A stretch of DNA of 64,000 bases, taken from assembly GCA_963798985.1 (NCBI GenBank), contig CAWCVL010000009.1, positions 248,001 through 312,000 of the forward strand, written 5' to 3'. How positions within the stretch are numbered: position 1 is the stretch's first letter; each line of letters starts with the position of its first letter. A model generated the notes under the pieces. The model ran no database searches. It saw nothing but the letters and a program-made list of their open reading frames with translations, and was not told the DNA's origin. This document shows, piece by piece, positions 9,739 to 18,934 of the stretch. This stretch comes from JACCTU01 sp963798985 (GTDB lineage Bacteria; Actinomycetota; Thermoleophilia; Gaiellales; Gaiellaceae). The translations under genes were made by a program, and so were the position numbers.

Positions 9739-9797
9739 ACTCTTCAGGCGCGCCGCAGGTTGGAGGACCCTGAAGCCCAGATCGCGAATACACGCTC

Positions 9798-10484
9798 ATG
9801 TCGATGAGCGAGGCTCAAGCACTCGCGGAGGGGCGCCGCGAGGCGGCTCCCGCAGCGTTCGTCGCGTCGTTCGTCATCGTCATGCTCGCCGTCGTCAGCT
9901 GGGCGAAAGGCTGGGAGCTGCTCGGTCTGCCGTGGTGGATCTGGCTCGTCCTCGGTATCCCTGCGCTCTTGCTGACGATCGACGTCTCCTTGACGTTCCG
10001 CGGGAGAGGGCTCGTTCGGTCGCGCGAGGCAGCCCTGTTCCTGCTCGGCCTCCTCGTGCTTGGCAACTTCATCGCGCTCGCAATTCTCGTCGCCGGTCTC
10101 GTCACCACGACCACCGAGGACCTCGGCGGCGCCGAGCTGTTGCTGACCGGCTTCGCGATCTGGACGACCAACGTCATCGTGTTCGCCATCCTGTTCTGGG
10201 AGCTCGACGCCGGCGGGCCTGTTGCGCGAATCGCGGCCCCCGTGCGTGCCAGTCCGGACTTCCAGTTCCCGCAGGACCAGAATGCTCAGCTCGAGCCGAA
10301 GGACTGGGTGCCGAGTGTCTGGGACTACACGTATCTGTCCCTCACGAATTCGATCGCGTTCAGCCCCACGGACGTGATGCCGCTGTCGCTGCGAGCGAAG
10401 GCTGTGATGGGCGTGGAGGCGGCGATCTCTGCCGTGACGGTGCTGCTCGTTGCTGCACGCGCGGTGAACGTGCTGGGCTCGTAG
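9798..10484 (+). CDS. Predicted integral membrane protein, ion-channel-like C-terminus
   Basis: A 228-residue protein with six likely membrane spans: FVIVMLAVVSWA, LPWWIWLVLGIPALLLTI, EAALFLLGLLVLGNFIALAI, LLTGFAIWTTNVIVFAILFW, and a C-terminal pair. The last 60 residues (DYTYLSLTNSIAFSPTDVMPL followed by a hydrophobic helix ending in ARAVNVL) look like the pore-loop and inner helix of small two-helix cation channels. This pattern recurs in actinobacterial hypothetical proteins near DUF1345. Start ATG 9798; ATG 9804 is also possible. Function is inferred only from this resemblance. Confidence 0.6.
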   Translation: MSMSEAQALAEGRREAAPAAFVASFVIVMLAVVSWAKGWELLGLPWWIWLVLGIPALLLTIDVSLTFRGRGLVRSREAALFLLGLLVLGNFIALAILVAGLVTTTTEDLGGAELLLTGFAIWTTNVIVFAILFWELDAGGPVARIAAPVRASPDFQFPQDQNAQLEPKDWVPSVWDYTYLSLTNSIAFSPTDVMPLSLRAKAVMGVEAAISAVTVLLVAARAVNVLGS

Positions 10485-10572
10485 ACAATCACCCGCTGCG
10501 GGTGAAGTAGCGACTTGGCGCGGGATCGTAGTGTTGCGCGCACCGACGCCCTTCGCACTCGGAGGTGACCGC

Positions 10573-10656
10573 GTGTCGTCGATGAATGTGGCCGCCGACC
10601 GGCCGATTGCCAGCCCGCGCAGCGCACCGACGATGGCCGTCTGCGGCCTCGCGTGA
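10573..10656 (+). CDS. Possible 27-aa leader peptide before the MFS gene
   Basis: A GTG-initiated 27-codon frame has a strong Shine-Dalgarno sequence (GGAGGTGA at 10561-10568) seven bases before the start and ends 23 bases upstream of the MFS start. Its product (MSSMNVAADRPIASPRSAPT and on to CGLA) has no recognised family. Leader peptides that control drug exporters by translational attenuation are known in other bacteria, so the placement is suggestive, but no alternative hairpins were proven. Confidence 0.3.
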   Translation: MSSMNVAADRPIASPRSAPTMAVCGLA

Positions 10657-10679
10657 CCGACGACACGATCAAGGACTGA

Positions 10680-12168
10680 TGTCTGACCGCGTCGCGCCGG
10701 CTTCCGGTCGTCGGGCCGCCGGCGGGGTGCTCGCTGCTGCGTGCGTGTCGACGCTCGTCGTCAACGCCAACACGTCGGCGGTCACGATCCTGCTGCCGTC
10801 GATCAGCGAGGACGTCGGCGCTCCCATCGCGGAGCTCCAGTGGGCCGTGACCGGCTACTCGCTCGTCGGCGCCGCCGTGATCGTGACCTCCGGCGCGCTC
10901 GGCGATGTGTTCGGGCGCCGGAAGGTCTTCCTGGCGGGGCTCTTGCTGTTCGTCGGCTGCTGCGTCCTCATCGCGCTGTCGACGAACGCGGCAGGCGTGA
11001 TCGGCGGGCGCATGATCCAGGGCGCCGCCGGCGCGACGATCCTGGCCTGCGGCATGAGCCTCCTGTCGGTCGCGTCCTCGGGACAAGGCCAGTTGAAGGC
11101 GATCACGCTCTGGGGCGCCGCATCGGCGGTCGGCGCCGCCGCCGGCCCGCTCGTCGGCGGCCTGCTCGTCGACACCACCGGCTGGCAGGGCCTCTTCTGG
11201 ATCGACGCAGGGATCGCGGCCGCCTGCATCCCGCTGACACTGGCGACGGTTCAGGAGTCCCGCGACCCGGACCGGACGCGCTCGATCGACTTCGCGGGCA
11301 CGGTCCTCGTTGCACTGATCCTCGCGCCGCTCGTGCTCGCGCTGAGCAAGGGCAACGACTGGGGCTGGGCCTCGCTGGCGACGATCGGGTGCCTCGCGAT
11401 CTCGGTCGTTGCGACCCTGCTCTTCGTCTACGTCGAGAAACGTGTGAGCGCTCCGCTCGTCGACCTTCAGCTGCTCCGGAACAAGGTGCTCGTCGGGTCG
11501 ACGCTCGCGATCCTCATCGTCGCGGGAACCCTCAACGGGCTCATGTACGTCGTCAGCCTGTACTTCCAGGATCCGGCGGGGCTCGGGCTGAGCGCGCTCG
11601 AGGCCGGCCTGGCGACGCTGCCCGCCGCGGCCGGCATGGTGGCCGTGACGCCGCTCATCGCTCCGCTCGCGGTGCGCATCGGCGGTGGCAAGGCCGTTGC
11701 GCTGGGGTTCGCGCTGGCCGCGGTCGGCTTCGCCGCGCTCGCCTTCGTCGAGGCGTCCTGGACCTACGCTGCCTTCGTCCTACCGATGGTGGCGCTCGCA
11801 GTCGGCCTCGGCATCGCGAACGGGCCTGCCTCGTCGGGGTCGACTCGTCGGTGTCGCCCGACGAGGTCGGCGCAGCATCCGGCATCTCGAACATGGCGCG
11901 CTACGTCGGCGCCGCCGTGGCCGTCGCGGCCGTCGCAATGGTGAGCAACGCGGTCACGACGAACCACCGCGAAGCCGGCGAGTCGGCCTCCGACGCACTC
12001 GCTGCCGGCTTGTCGCGCACGATGGTGCTGCTGGCGATCTCGTCCGCCCTCGGCGTCGCGCTGGTCGCGTTGATGGCCCGCTATCGCCCGTCACGGCTCC
12101 GAACGGTCGACCGCGCCGCCGCCGCCGCCGCGACGACGCACACCATCCCGACGACCGGCTCTGCATGA
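10680..12168 (+). CDS. MFS drug/efflux transporter, 14-TM (EmrB/QacA) type (one frameshift)
   Basis: A proton-coupled exporter of the DHA2 family. From ATG 10680 the first helix region (ACVSTLVVNANTSAVTILLP) is followed by motif C-like and motif A elements (TGYSLVGAAVIVTSGALGD, FGRRKVFLAG), a second repeat with WGAASAVGAAAGPLVGG, and a long series of hydrophobic helices. An indel near 11830 shifts the frame; the continuation VDSSVSPDEVGAASGISNM and the last helices are read in the second frame to TGA 12166-12168. About 495 residues matches the 14-helix family. The next gene, an APC permease, starts inside the stop (ATGA). Confidence 0.88.
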
Positions 12169-13466
12169 GCGTTCGCGGGGCAGCGTTCCTCGGCATCGGT
12201 GCGATGGTCGGCGCCGGCATCTTCGCGCTGCTCGGCGAGGCCGGCGCGGTCGCGGGATCCGCGGTCTGGCTCTCGTTCCTGCTCGCTGGGATCGTCGCCG
12301 CGCTGCTCGGCTACAACGTCGTCAAGCTCGGCGTCCGCTACCCATCCTCCGGCGGATTGATCGCCTACCTCCTGCAGGGCTTCGGCAACGGGCGGATGGT
12401 CGGCATCGCCTCCTGGCTCGGTTACTTCGCGGCGATCGTGATCGTCTGCTCGATGGTCGCGGTCGCCTTCGGCAGCTACGCCACCTCGCTCTTCGTCGGC
12501 GACGACGCCTCCGGAGGCTGGGACAACCTGTTCACTTCCGCCGTCGTGCTCGGGATGGTCGCAATCAATCTCGTGGGCGCAAAGGTCGTCGATCGCGCGC
12601 AGTCGCTGATCGTGGTCGTGCTGCTCGCCGTCTTCGCGGTCTTCATCGCCGTGACCCTGGTCGACATCGACCTCGACCTGCTCGCGTTCAGCGGCTATCC
12701 CTCCGCGTCGGACATCGTCGCAAGCGTTGCGCTCACCTTCTTCGCGTACCTCGGCTTCAGCGTGATCACGTTCGCCGTCGGAGACCTTCGGGACCCGGCC
12801 CGCGAGCTGCCGAAGGCGATGTATCTCGCGCTCGGCGTGACGTCGCTCACGTATGTCCTGATCTCGCTGGGCGTGTTCGGCACGCTGACCGTCGACGAGG
12901 TCATCGGCTACGGAGAGACCGCGATCGCCGAGGCGGCGCGGCCGGCGCTCGGGGACGCCGGGTTCACGATCATGGCCGTCGCCGCGCTGCTGGCGACGGC
13001 ATCGTCGGTGAACGCGACGCTCTACGCGTCGGGAGGCCTGACCGCGATGCTCGCCGAGGTCGGGCAGTTCCCGCCGTTCTTTGGACGAGGCTCGCGGCTC
13101 GGAGCCAACGCCGGTCTGCTGATCACGGCCGCGATCGTGCTCGTCGTGGCCAACCTCGTCGACCTCTCTGCGATCGCTTCGGTGGGGAGCGCCTGTTCGC
13201 TCGTGATCTTCCTCCTCGTCGGCATGGCGGGATACCGCCTGCGTTCGGTGACGGGCGCACGAGGCTCGATCGTGCTGGTCGGGATAGCGGCCACTGCAAT
13301 CGTGCTCACCTTTTTCGCCGTCGACACCCTTCGCAACGCGCCGCAGACGTTCATTGCGATCGTGCTGATCTCGGCGCTCGCGGTCGTGCTCGACGCCGTC
13401 TGGAAGCACCTGAGGCCCGAGGGCACGCCGGCGACGGCGGAACGGCCGCCGCCGACGTCGGCCTGA
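12165..13466 (+). CDS. APC-superfamily amino acid permease
   Basis: A 433-residue secondary transporter for amino acids or amines. It begins with the unwound first helix typical of the superfamily (LGIGAMVGAGIFALLGEAG), continues with GVRYPSSGGLIAYL, an AITF-type sixth helix (FFAYLGFSVITFAVGDLRDPARELPKA) and about twelve helices overall. The ATG at 12165 overlaps the MFS stop, so translation is coupled. The N-terminus before the first helix is shorter than usual. The frame is uninterrupted to TGA 13464-13466, and ThrE follows after 10 bases, making an MFS-APC-ThrE transporter operon. Substrate cannot be told from sequence. Confidence 0.88.
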   Translation: MSVRGAAFLGIGAMVGAGIFALLGEAGAVAGSAVWLSFLLAGIVAALLGYNVVKLGVRYPSSGGLIAYLLQGFGNGRMVGIASWLGYFAAIVIVCSMVAVAFGSYATSLFVGDDASGGWDNLFTSAVVLGMVAINLVGAKVVDRAQSLIVVVLLAVFAVFIAVTLVDIDLDLLAFSGYPSASDIVASVALTFFAYLGFSVITFAVGDLRDPARELPKAMYLALGVTSLTYVLISLGVFGTLTVDEVIGYGETAIAEAARPALGDAGFTIMAVAALLATASSVNATLYASGGLTAMLAEVGQFPPFFGRGSRLGANAGLLITAAIVLVVANLVDLSAIASVGSACSLVIFLLVGMAGYRLRSVTGARGSIVLVGIAATAIVLTFFAVDTLRNAPQTFIAIVLISALAVVLDAVWKHLRPEGTPATAERPPPTSA

Positions 13467-13476
13467 ACGCTGCTCG

Positions 13477-14710
13477 GTGACGACGGTGGCCACGTCGGAC
13501 TCTGCCGTCGAGTTCCTGATCCGATTCGTCCGCGTCGGCCACCAGGCGGGCTATCCGACGTCCGACCTCGAGGACCGGGTCGAGGCTCTCGCCCGGGTGC
13601 TCGCACTCGACGACCTCCAAGTCTCGGCGACGCCGACGCTCGTCGAGGTCTCGATCGGCTCGCTTCCGCACCAGCGCACGTACACCGTCCGCGTGCGCCC
13701 GGCCGCGGTCGACCTCGACGCGATCGCCCGCCTGGACGACCTCGTGCGCAACATGCTCACGCGGCGACTCGATGCGAGCGACGCGCTCACTGCTCTCGCC
13801 GAGATCACGTCCAGGCCACTCGACCGTCCCTGGCCGGTGCTGCTCGCCGCGTACGGACTGGCGGGAGCCGCGCTGACGCCCGTGCTCGGGGGAGGTTGGC
13901 GCGAGACGGTAGCCGCAGCCGTCGTCGGGCTCGTCGTCGGTGCGGTCACGCTCCGCGCGACGCGCAGCGCACGGACCGAGCCGATGGCGGCTCCGCTCGC
14001 CGCGGTCACCGCCAGCTTCTGCGCGTCGACGATCGTCGAGCTGGGCCTCCACGCATCGCCGAACGTCGTGACGCTGGCCGCGCTCGTGACGTTCCTGCCC
14101 GGGATGAGACTCACGATCGGCATGCGGGAGCTGTCGAGCGAGCATCTCCAGTCGGGCGTCGCCAACACGGCGAACGCCCTCGTCCAGTTGCTCGGCCTCG
14201 TCTTCGGAGTCGAGGTCGGGCGTTCGATCGCGCGAAAGTTGGTACGGCGCGTCCGAGCAGGTTGCCGTGCACGCTGCCTTCTCCGGGACGCACGTGCTCT
14301 CGGCCGTCGCGGCAGGCCTCGCCTTCACGCTGACGCTGCGCGCCCAGTTCCGGGACGCCTGGATGATGTGCGCGGCGACCACTCTGGCGCTCGTGGCCAA
14401 CGCGGGCGGCGCTGCGCTGGTCGGTGCGCATGCGGGCACCTTCGTGGCGACGCTCGCCGTCGGCCTGGCCGGCGGCCTGGTCGGAAACCGGCTCCGCCGC
14501 TCGCCCCTCGTCTTCATCGTCCCCGGCGTGCTCATGCTCGTCCCCGGGAGCGCGGGCTTCGACAGCATTCTCCAGCTCCTGGACAACCAGACGGTCAGCG
14601 GCATCACCGCCGCCTTCGACACATTCGTCACCGCGACGTCGATCGCCTACGGCCTGATGGTCGCCGCCGTGATCCTGCCGGGCCGCTTCCAGCCCGCCGG
14701 ATCGGCCTAA
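13477..14710 (+). CDS. ThrE-family threonine/serine exporter (one frameshift)
   Basis: Members export threonine and serine using the proton gradient. The N-terminal cytoplasmic domain (DUF1212; EFLIRFVRVGHQAGYPTSDLEDRVEAL, here cut for brevity to its start EFLIRFVRVGHQAGYP) has the expected layout, followed by five helices. An indel near 14236 breaks the frame just after VEVGRSIARK; translation resumes as HAAFSGTHVLSAVAAGLAF and the second helical domain (DUF3815-like; FIVPGVLMLVPGSAGFDSI) ends at TAA 14708-14710. Start GTG 13477 lies 10 bases after the APC permease stop. About 410 residues in total is normal for the fused form. Confidence 0.85.
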
Positions 14711-14739
14711 TCACCCGATCCGGATGGTGTGCCGGAGGC

Positions 14740-15619
14740 GTGAGGCTGGTGGACTTCGAGCCGTTGCGCCGACTCGGAGTCATCGCATCTGGTCTCGTGG
14801 CGACGGCGCTCGCCGGCTTCCTGCTCGCGTCCTGCGGGGGCGGCGAGGGAAGCGCGCTGACGACCCTGACGGGCCTGACGGCCACGGTCCCGACAGTGAC
14901 CGCCACGCGCCCGGGCGTGACCGTGCCGACGCGAACGGCGCCCACCCTGCCGACGCCGACGGAGTCGGAGACCGAGCCCGCGACGACCGAGGAGTTGCCG
15001 CCGACCGAGCCCGAGACGACCGCCCGAGACGACGGCGCCGCCCCCGACGGTGACCGTGATCGAGACGGAGACCGAGGCGCCTGTTCCGACCGAGCCGGCC
15101 ACGACCGAGGCGGCCACGACCGAGCCGACGCCGACCACGACGGCGGAAGCGGCCCCGCCGACGTCCTCGGAGGACGACACGTCCTGGTGGTGGGTCGTCC
15201 TCGGCGTCGCACTCGCAGCGGCGGCGCTGATCGGCGCCCTGCTCTGGCGACGGCGAAGGGTCGACGCAGAAACGTGGTCCGGGCGTCTGGGCGACCTCTC
15301 CCGCAGAACGCTCGTCACGCTCGACGACGTCCTCCAGGACGGCTCGCTCGTCACCGGGCGGATCCAGGCCCTTGCAGCGGAGGCTGGTTCCCTCGAGTCA
15401 CGCGCTCCGGACGATGCCGCGAAGGCAACCGCAGGGCGCCTGCGCGGCCGGCTCGACGAGCTCGCCGCAACGCTCGAGGCCGACCGAACGCTTCGCCTGG
15501 GCTCGCCGCCACCGAGCGACGAGCAGCTCACGTACTCGACGGCGCTGATCCGTCAGCAGGCCGAGCAGCTTCAGGGGGTGCTGCGGCCACCGCCGAGCGC
15601 CGGGCCGCCTCCTGCCTGA
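14740..15619 (+). CDS. Lipoprotein-like protein with Pro/Thr-rich linker and a C-terminal TM segment (one frameshift)
   Basis: No family recognised. A signal sequence with a lipobox-like end (GFLLASCGGG) is followed by about 100 residues dominated by Thr, Pro and Glu (TVTATRPGVTVPTRTAPTLP and TEPATTEAATTEPTPTT), broken by one indel near 15022. Then comes a membrane helix (WWWVVLGVALAAAALIGALLW), a basic stop-transfer RRRR, and a helical, probably cytoplasmic tail of about 110 residues with likely coiled-coil character (ALIRQQAEQLQGVL). The lipobox plus a later membrane span would put the Thr/Pro-rich stalk outside the cell, like a mechanosensor-style stalk. Start could be GTG 14740 or 14749. 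Confidence 0.6.
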
Positions 15620-15621
15620 GC

Positions 15622-15999
15622 TTAGGCGCCGTCTCTCACGAGCCACACCGCGCGGACGACAGCCGCACCGGCGAGCGCGACACTCGCGGCGACGACCAGG
15701 AGCAGCCCGAAGCTCGCAGACGCGCCGAAGACGTCGCGGCTGTCGAGCCAGTTCTCGACGGCAGTCCAGCCCATCACGATCGAAGCGCCGAGCACACCGG
15801 CGACGCCGATCCACGAGCCGCGAGCCATCGAGCGAGCCCAGCCGAGCGCGAACGCTGCGACGATCAGGACGAGCCACCCACCGTTCGGCCCTTGCGTCCC
15901 GTCGAGGCGCACCGCGCCGTCGCTCGTCCACGTCAAGAAGACACCGACGACCGCGGCGGCGATCGCGAGCCAGGCGACGCGCAGCGTCGCCGGTCCCAA
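15622..15999 (-). CDS. Small four-helix membrane protein, unknown
   Basis: A 125-residue protein with four clear hydrophobic segments: VAWLAIAAAVVGVFLTW, GGWLVLIVAAFALGWA, WIGVAGVLGASIVMGW and GLLLVVAASVALAGAAVV. No named family is recognised. It converges on the lipoprotein-like gene with a two-base gap and is divergent from the phospholipase D gene, whose GTG start is 30 bases away, leaving almost no room for two promoters. Confidence 0.6.
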   Translation of the reverse strand: MGPATLRVAWLAIAAAVVGVFLTWTSDGAVRLDGTQGPNGGWLVLIVAAFALGWARSMARGSWIGVAGVLGASIVMGWTAVENWLDSRDVFGASASFGLLLVVAASVALAGAAVVRAVWLVRDGA

Positions 16000-16028
16000 T
16001 TCAGCGCGGCGTGTAGCGTTGTCCGTCA

Positions 16029-17366
16029 GTGAGTCGCGACGCTAGCACGGGTCGGCGTAAGGCTCTCGCACTCGTCGCGTTGCTGGCGGCGGCGCTCTTC
16101 GTCGTCGTGTACCGGCAGGCGCTCGGAGTCACGCAGCGGTCGAGTTGGCCGCCGCCGCTCGACGCGGTGACATCGGCCGGCGCCAGGGGCGCGACGGAGT
16201 CTTTCGTCGCACGTGGTGGAACTCGCCCTCACGACGCGACGCTCGACTTCGCGTGGTCGACAGCGGCAACGATCGAGCCCCTCGTCGAAGGCGTGAACTT
16301 CTTCCCGCGGATCTTCGCGGACATCGAGGCCGCACGCTCATCCGTGCACATCCTCATGTTCGGCTGGCGCGAGGGCGACGTCGGACTGCGGATGGCCGCG
16401 CTCCTGGAGCGGAAGCTTGCCGACGGCGTCGAGGTGCGAGTGATCGTCGACGGGTTCGGCTCCAGGCCGTACAAGGAGGCACGCGAGATGTTCACGGGCC
16501 TGGCCGACGCCGGAGCGCAGATCGTCGTCAACGACGTGTTCCCACTCGACCGAGACGGCCTCTTCCCCGACGACCAGCAGCTCGACTGGCGCCAGGACGA
16601 GGTCGGGCGCGCCGACCATCGCAAGCTCTACGTCGTCGACGGTGCGGTCGCGTGGACGGGCGGTGCGGGCATCGAGGATCACTTCGAGAACGGCGGCTTC
16701 CACGACGTGATGGTGCGCGTCACCGGCGACGTCGTGCGACAGGCGCAGGCGGCATTCCTGACGAGCTTTCGCGGCCACGGTGGCCCCCTGCCGACCGACC
16801 TCGCTCCGTACTTTCCCGAGCAGGCCGAGCCGGGCTCGACGCCGATCGCCGTCGCCCAGGTCATCCCCGGCGGCTTCGTCGCGGCCTCGCAGGCGATCCG
16901 CGAGCAAATCGACGAGGCGCGCACGCGTCTCGACGTGATGAACCCCTACGTCACCGACGGCGACATGATCGAGCGAATCCTGGCAGCCGCCCGGCGCGGC
17001 GTGAAGGTGCGGCTCGTCGTCTCCGCGAGCTCGAACAACGACCAGGCGACAGCCGCGCTGAAGCACTGGTACCCGGACCTGATCGCTGCGGGGGCCGAGG
17101 TGTGGGAGCTTCCGGGCACCGTCGTCCACGCCAAGGTCGTGGTCGCCGACGACGTCGTCAGCTTCGGCACCGTCAACCTCGACTCCTGGGCTCTCTACCG
17201 CAACTCGGAGATCACGATGGTCGCGCGAAGCGCAGAGGCCGCAACGCAGTTCGAGGAGCGGCTGTTCGAGCCCGACATCGCCCGCTCGAAACGAGGCGAG
17301 CCACTGTCGGGAACGAGCGAACGGTTCCAGGGCTGGCTCTGGGACAAGCTCGCGTTCTTTCTTTGA
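16029..17366 (+). CDS. Phospholipase D-like / cardiolipin synthase-type protein
   Basis: A 445-residue protein with an N-terminal membrane anchor (ALALVALLAAALFVVVY, residues 12-28) and two PLD catalytic HKD motifs: HRKLYVVD in the block GRADHRKLYVVDGAVAWTGG, and HAKVVVAD in GTVVHAKVVVADDVVSFGT, each followed by the expected turn and Gly-Thr/Asn elements (NLDSWALYRNSE). These domains transfer phosphatidyl groups in phospholipid synthesis or hydrolysis. The frame is unbroken. The start GTG 16029 gives the anchor directly. Specificity for cardiolipin synthesis is inferred from domain arrangement, not proven. Confidence 0.88.
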   Translation: MSRDASTGRRKALALVALLAAALFVVVYRQALGVTQRSSWPPPLDAVTSAGARGATESFVARGGTRPHDATLDFAWSTAATIEPLVEGVNFFPRIFADIEAARSSVHILMFGWREGDVGLRMAALLERKLADGVEVRVIVDGFGSRPYKEAREMFTGLADAGAQIVVNDVFPLDRDGLFPDDQQLDWRQDEVGRADHRKLYVVDGAVAWTGGAGIEDHFENGGFHDVMVRVTGDVVRQAQAAFLTSFRGHGGPLPTDLAPYFPEQAEPGSTPIAVAQVIPGGFVAASQAIREQIDEARTRLDVMNPYVTDGDMIERILAAARRGVKVRLVVSASSNNDQATAALKHWYPDLIAAGAEVWELPGTVVHAKVVVADDVVSFGTVNLDSWALYRNSEITMVARSAEAATQFEERLFEPDIARSKRGEPLSGTSERFQGWLWDKLAFFL

Positions 17367-17418
17367 GCAGCTCTCTGCCCGCGAACGTCTGCAGCTCTCG
17401 CGGCCCGGACTCTCAGCG

Positions 17419-18207
17419 TCAGCGCACCCCGGTCGACTTGTGCATGACCCACCCGAGGCCGGCGTCCGGTTGCCTTGCGAGTGCACGCAGGTCCTGCAGT
17501 CCCACCCGCAGCTCGTCCTCGCCGGCGTCTGGCAGCTGGGCGAGCGCGGGGAGCGCGCTCTCGATCACGTCGGAGGCATACCGCGCTTGGCTCGAGAGGT
17601 CGTCGTCCTTCCACCAGAAGGCTCGCTCGCCCTCGTCGACCGCACGAAATCCGGCTTCACGCAGCCAGCCCGGAAGCCGCGTGCCGGCGTCGCTCCAGCC
17701 CGAGGCCGCCATGCCCTGCACCATCGCGCGAAAGAGCGCCTCGAGCGCGGGCGTGGACGGCTCGGCGCGGCACGTCGAATAGTCGACCTCGATCGCCGTG
17801 ATCCGACCTTCGGGTACGAGCACACGCCTGGCCTCGCGGAGCGCGGCAGGCGGGTCGGCGACGTGCTCGAGCAGCCACATCATCCAGACGTGGTCGAACG
17901 ACCCGTCCTCGAACGGGAGCGCGAGCGCATCGGCTTGGCGCAATGTTGCGTCGACACCGGCCCGCTCGAGGTGTCCTCGCGCAAAGTCGAGCTGCTTCTG
18001 CTCGATGTCGACACCGAACAGCTCGATACCCGGATACTCCTGCCCGAGTACCGCCAGGACCGCGCCGACGCCACAACCGACCTCGAGCAGACGTGTGCCG
18101 GGCTCGAGCTTGGTGCCGTCGGAGATCAGCCGGTGCCGCCAGTGCTCGGCCTGCTCCACGAGCCGCTCCTGCTCCGGCGTTCCGTAACCGTGAACGTAGT
18201 CAGTCAT
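17419..18207 (-). CDS. Class I SAM-dependent methyltransferase
   Basis: A 262-residue methyltransferase of the UbiE/Methyltransf_11 type. Motif I is LLEVGCGVGAVLAVLG; motif II acidic residue follows in ELFGVDIEQKQL; motif III-like DHVWMMWLLEHVADP marks the post-I regions. The N-terminal cap (HGYGTPEQERLVEQAEHWRH) is typical of small-molecule methyltransferases. The acceptor cannot be deduced. It faces the phospholipase D gene convergently with a 52-base gap and is divergent from the reductase gene at 18338, with repeats in the shared upstream region. Confidence 0.85.
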   Translation of the reverse strand: MTDYVHGYGTPEQERLVEQAEHWRHRLISDGTKLEPGTRLLEVGCGVGAVLAVLGQEYPGIELFGVDIEQKQLDFARGHLERAGVDATLRQADALALPFEDGSFDHVWMMWLLEHVADPPAALREARRVLVPEGRITAIEVDYSTCRAEPSTPALEALFRAMVQGMAASGWSDAGTRLPGWLREAGFRAVDEGERAFWWKDDDLSSQARYASDVIESALPALAQLPDAGEDELRVGLQDLRALARQPDAGLGWVMHKSTGVR

Positions 18208-18273
18208 GGCCGGCCAGGGAGCTCAAACGAGGCCCACCATAGTCAGGAGCAGCAGGCTCGGGCCGCGCCGATG

Positions 18274-18309
18274 AGTCTCAGCGGCCCGCAGAGTCTCAGT
18301 GCAGAGACT
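18274..18309. promoter_or_regulatory. Operator-like repeat cluster before the RibD/DHFR-type gene
   Basis: AGTCTCAG occurs twice (18274-18281 and 18292-18299), 18 bases apart, and the second copy forms an inverted repeat with GAGACT at 18304-18309 (AGTCTC, six bases, GAGACT). The cluster lies 29 bases before the start at 18338, whose ribosome binding site is the downstream AAGGAGAGG. Spacing near two helical turns suggests a dimeric regulator site; the regulator is unknown. Confidence 0.4.
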
Positions 18310-18337
18310 TCTGTCCACCAAGGAGAGGTGACTTCGG

Positions 18338-18934
18338 ATGACCAAGGTGCTCGCAGGGATCACGACGTCGGTCGACGGGTACATCACAGGGCCGGACGAC
18401 GGCCCGGGCAAAGGGCTCGGTGAGGGTGGCGAGCGCCTGCACTACTGGGTGTTCGGAGGGCCGTGGACCTACGACGCCGAGCCGAGGGGCGAGCCGTCGG
18501 GCGAGGACGCCGCCTGGCTGTCGGAGGCGATCTCGAGGGTCGGCGCCGTCGTCGGCGGACGGGGAACCTACGAGGCGGCCGGGCACTGGGGCGACGAGAA
18601 CCCCTGGGGGCTGCCGTTCTTCATCGTCACGCACAGGCCGGAGGAAGAGCCGGAGAGCGGTGCGTTCACGTTCGTGTCCGGGGTGGAGGAGGCCGTCGCG
18701 CGGGCGAAGGAAGCAGCAGGGGACAAGGACGTCCACGTCATGGGCGGAGCCGATGTGATCCGCCAGGCCCTCGAAGCCGGGCTCGTCGACGAGCTCACGA
18801 TCATCGTGGCGCCGGTCGTCCTCGGCGGCGGGAAGCGGCTGTTCGAGGGGTTCTCGCGCTCGCTCGACCTGGAGCACCTCGGTGTGCGGCAGTCGCCCTT
18901 CGCGACGTTCATCGACTATCGCGTGAAGCACTAG
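18338..18934 (+). CDS. RibD C-terminal / dihydrofolate reductase-like protein
   Basis: A 198-residue NADPH-type reductase of the RibD-C/DHFR-like family. Landmarks are the N-terminal strand and loop (VLAGITTSVDGYITGPDDG), GAVVGGRGTYEAAGHW, PFFIVTH, the cofactor-binding DVHVMGGADVIRQALEAGLVDEL and the end strand block VAPVVLGGGKRLFE. A good AAGGAGAGG site precedes ATG 18338. The physiological substrate of these stand-alone proteins is unknown. Its last 26 bases overlap the end of the convergent antiporter gene. A truncated relative begins at 21119. Confidence 0.85.
   Translation: MTKVLAGITTSVDGYITGPDDGPGKGLGEGGERLHYWVFGGPWTYDAEPRGEPSGEDAAWLSEAISRVGAVVGGRGTYEAAGHWGDENPWGLPFFIVTHRPEEEPESGAFTFVSGVEEAVARAKEAAGDKDVHVMGGADVIRQALEAGLVDELTIIVAPVVLGGGKRLFEGFSRSLDLEHLGVRQSPFATFIDYRVKH

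Noticed and set aside
12081..13493. 470-residue minus-strand open frame opposite the amino acid permease
   Set aside because: Composition (Arg, Asp, His, Glu-rich, no hydrophobic core) is typical of antisense frames in GC-rich genes, and the plus strand has a clear APC permease.
14740..15619. Programmed frameshifting in the Thr/Pro-rich protein
   Set aside because: The shift lies in a GC-rich repeat-like tract with no slippery heptamer or pseudoknot evident; neighbouring genes carry the same kind of indel.
13477..16032. One 851-residue fusion of ThrE, a lipoprotein and further sequence
   Set aside because: It results from two indels joining ThrE and the next gene; motifs continue in other frames with normal stops at 14710 and 15619.
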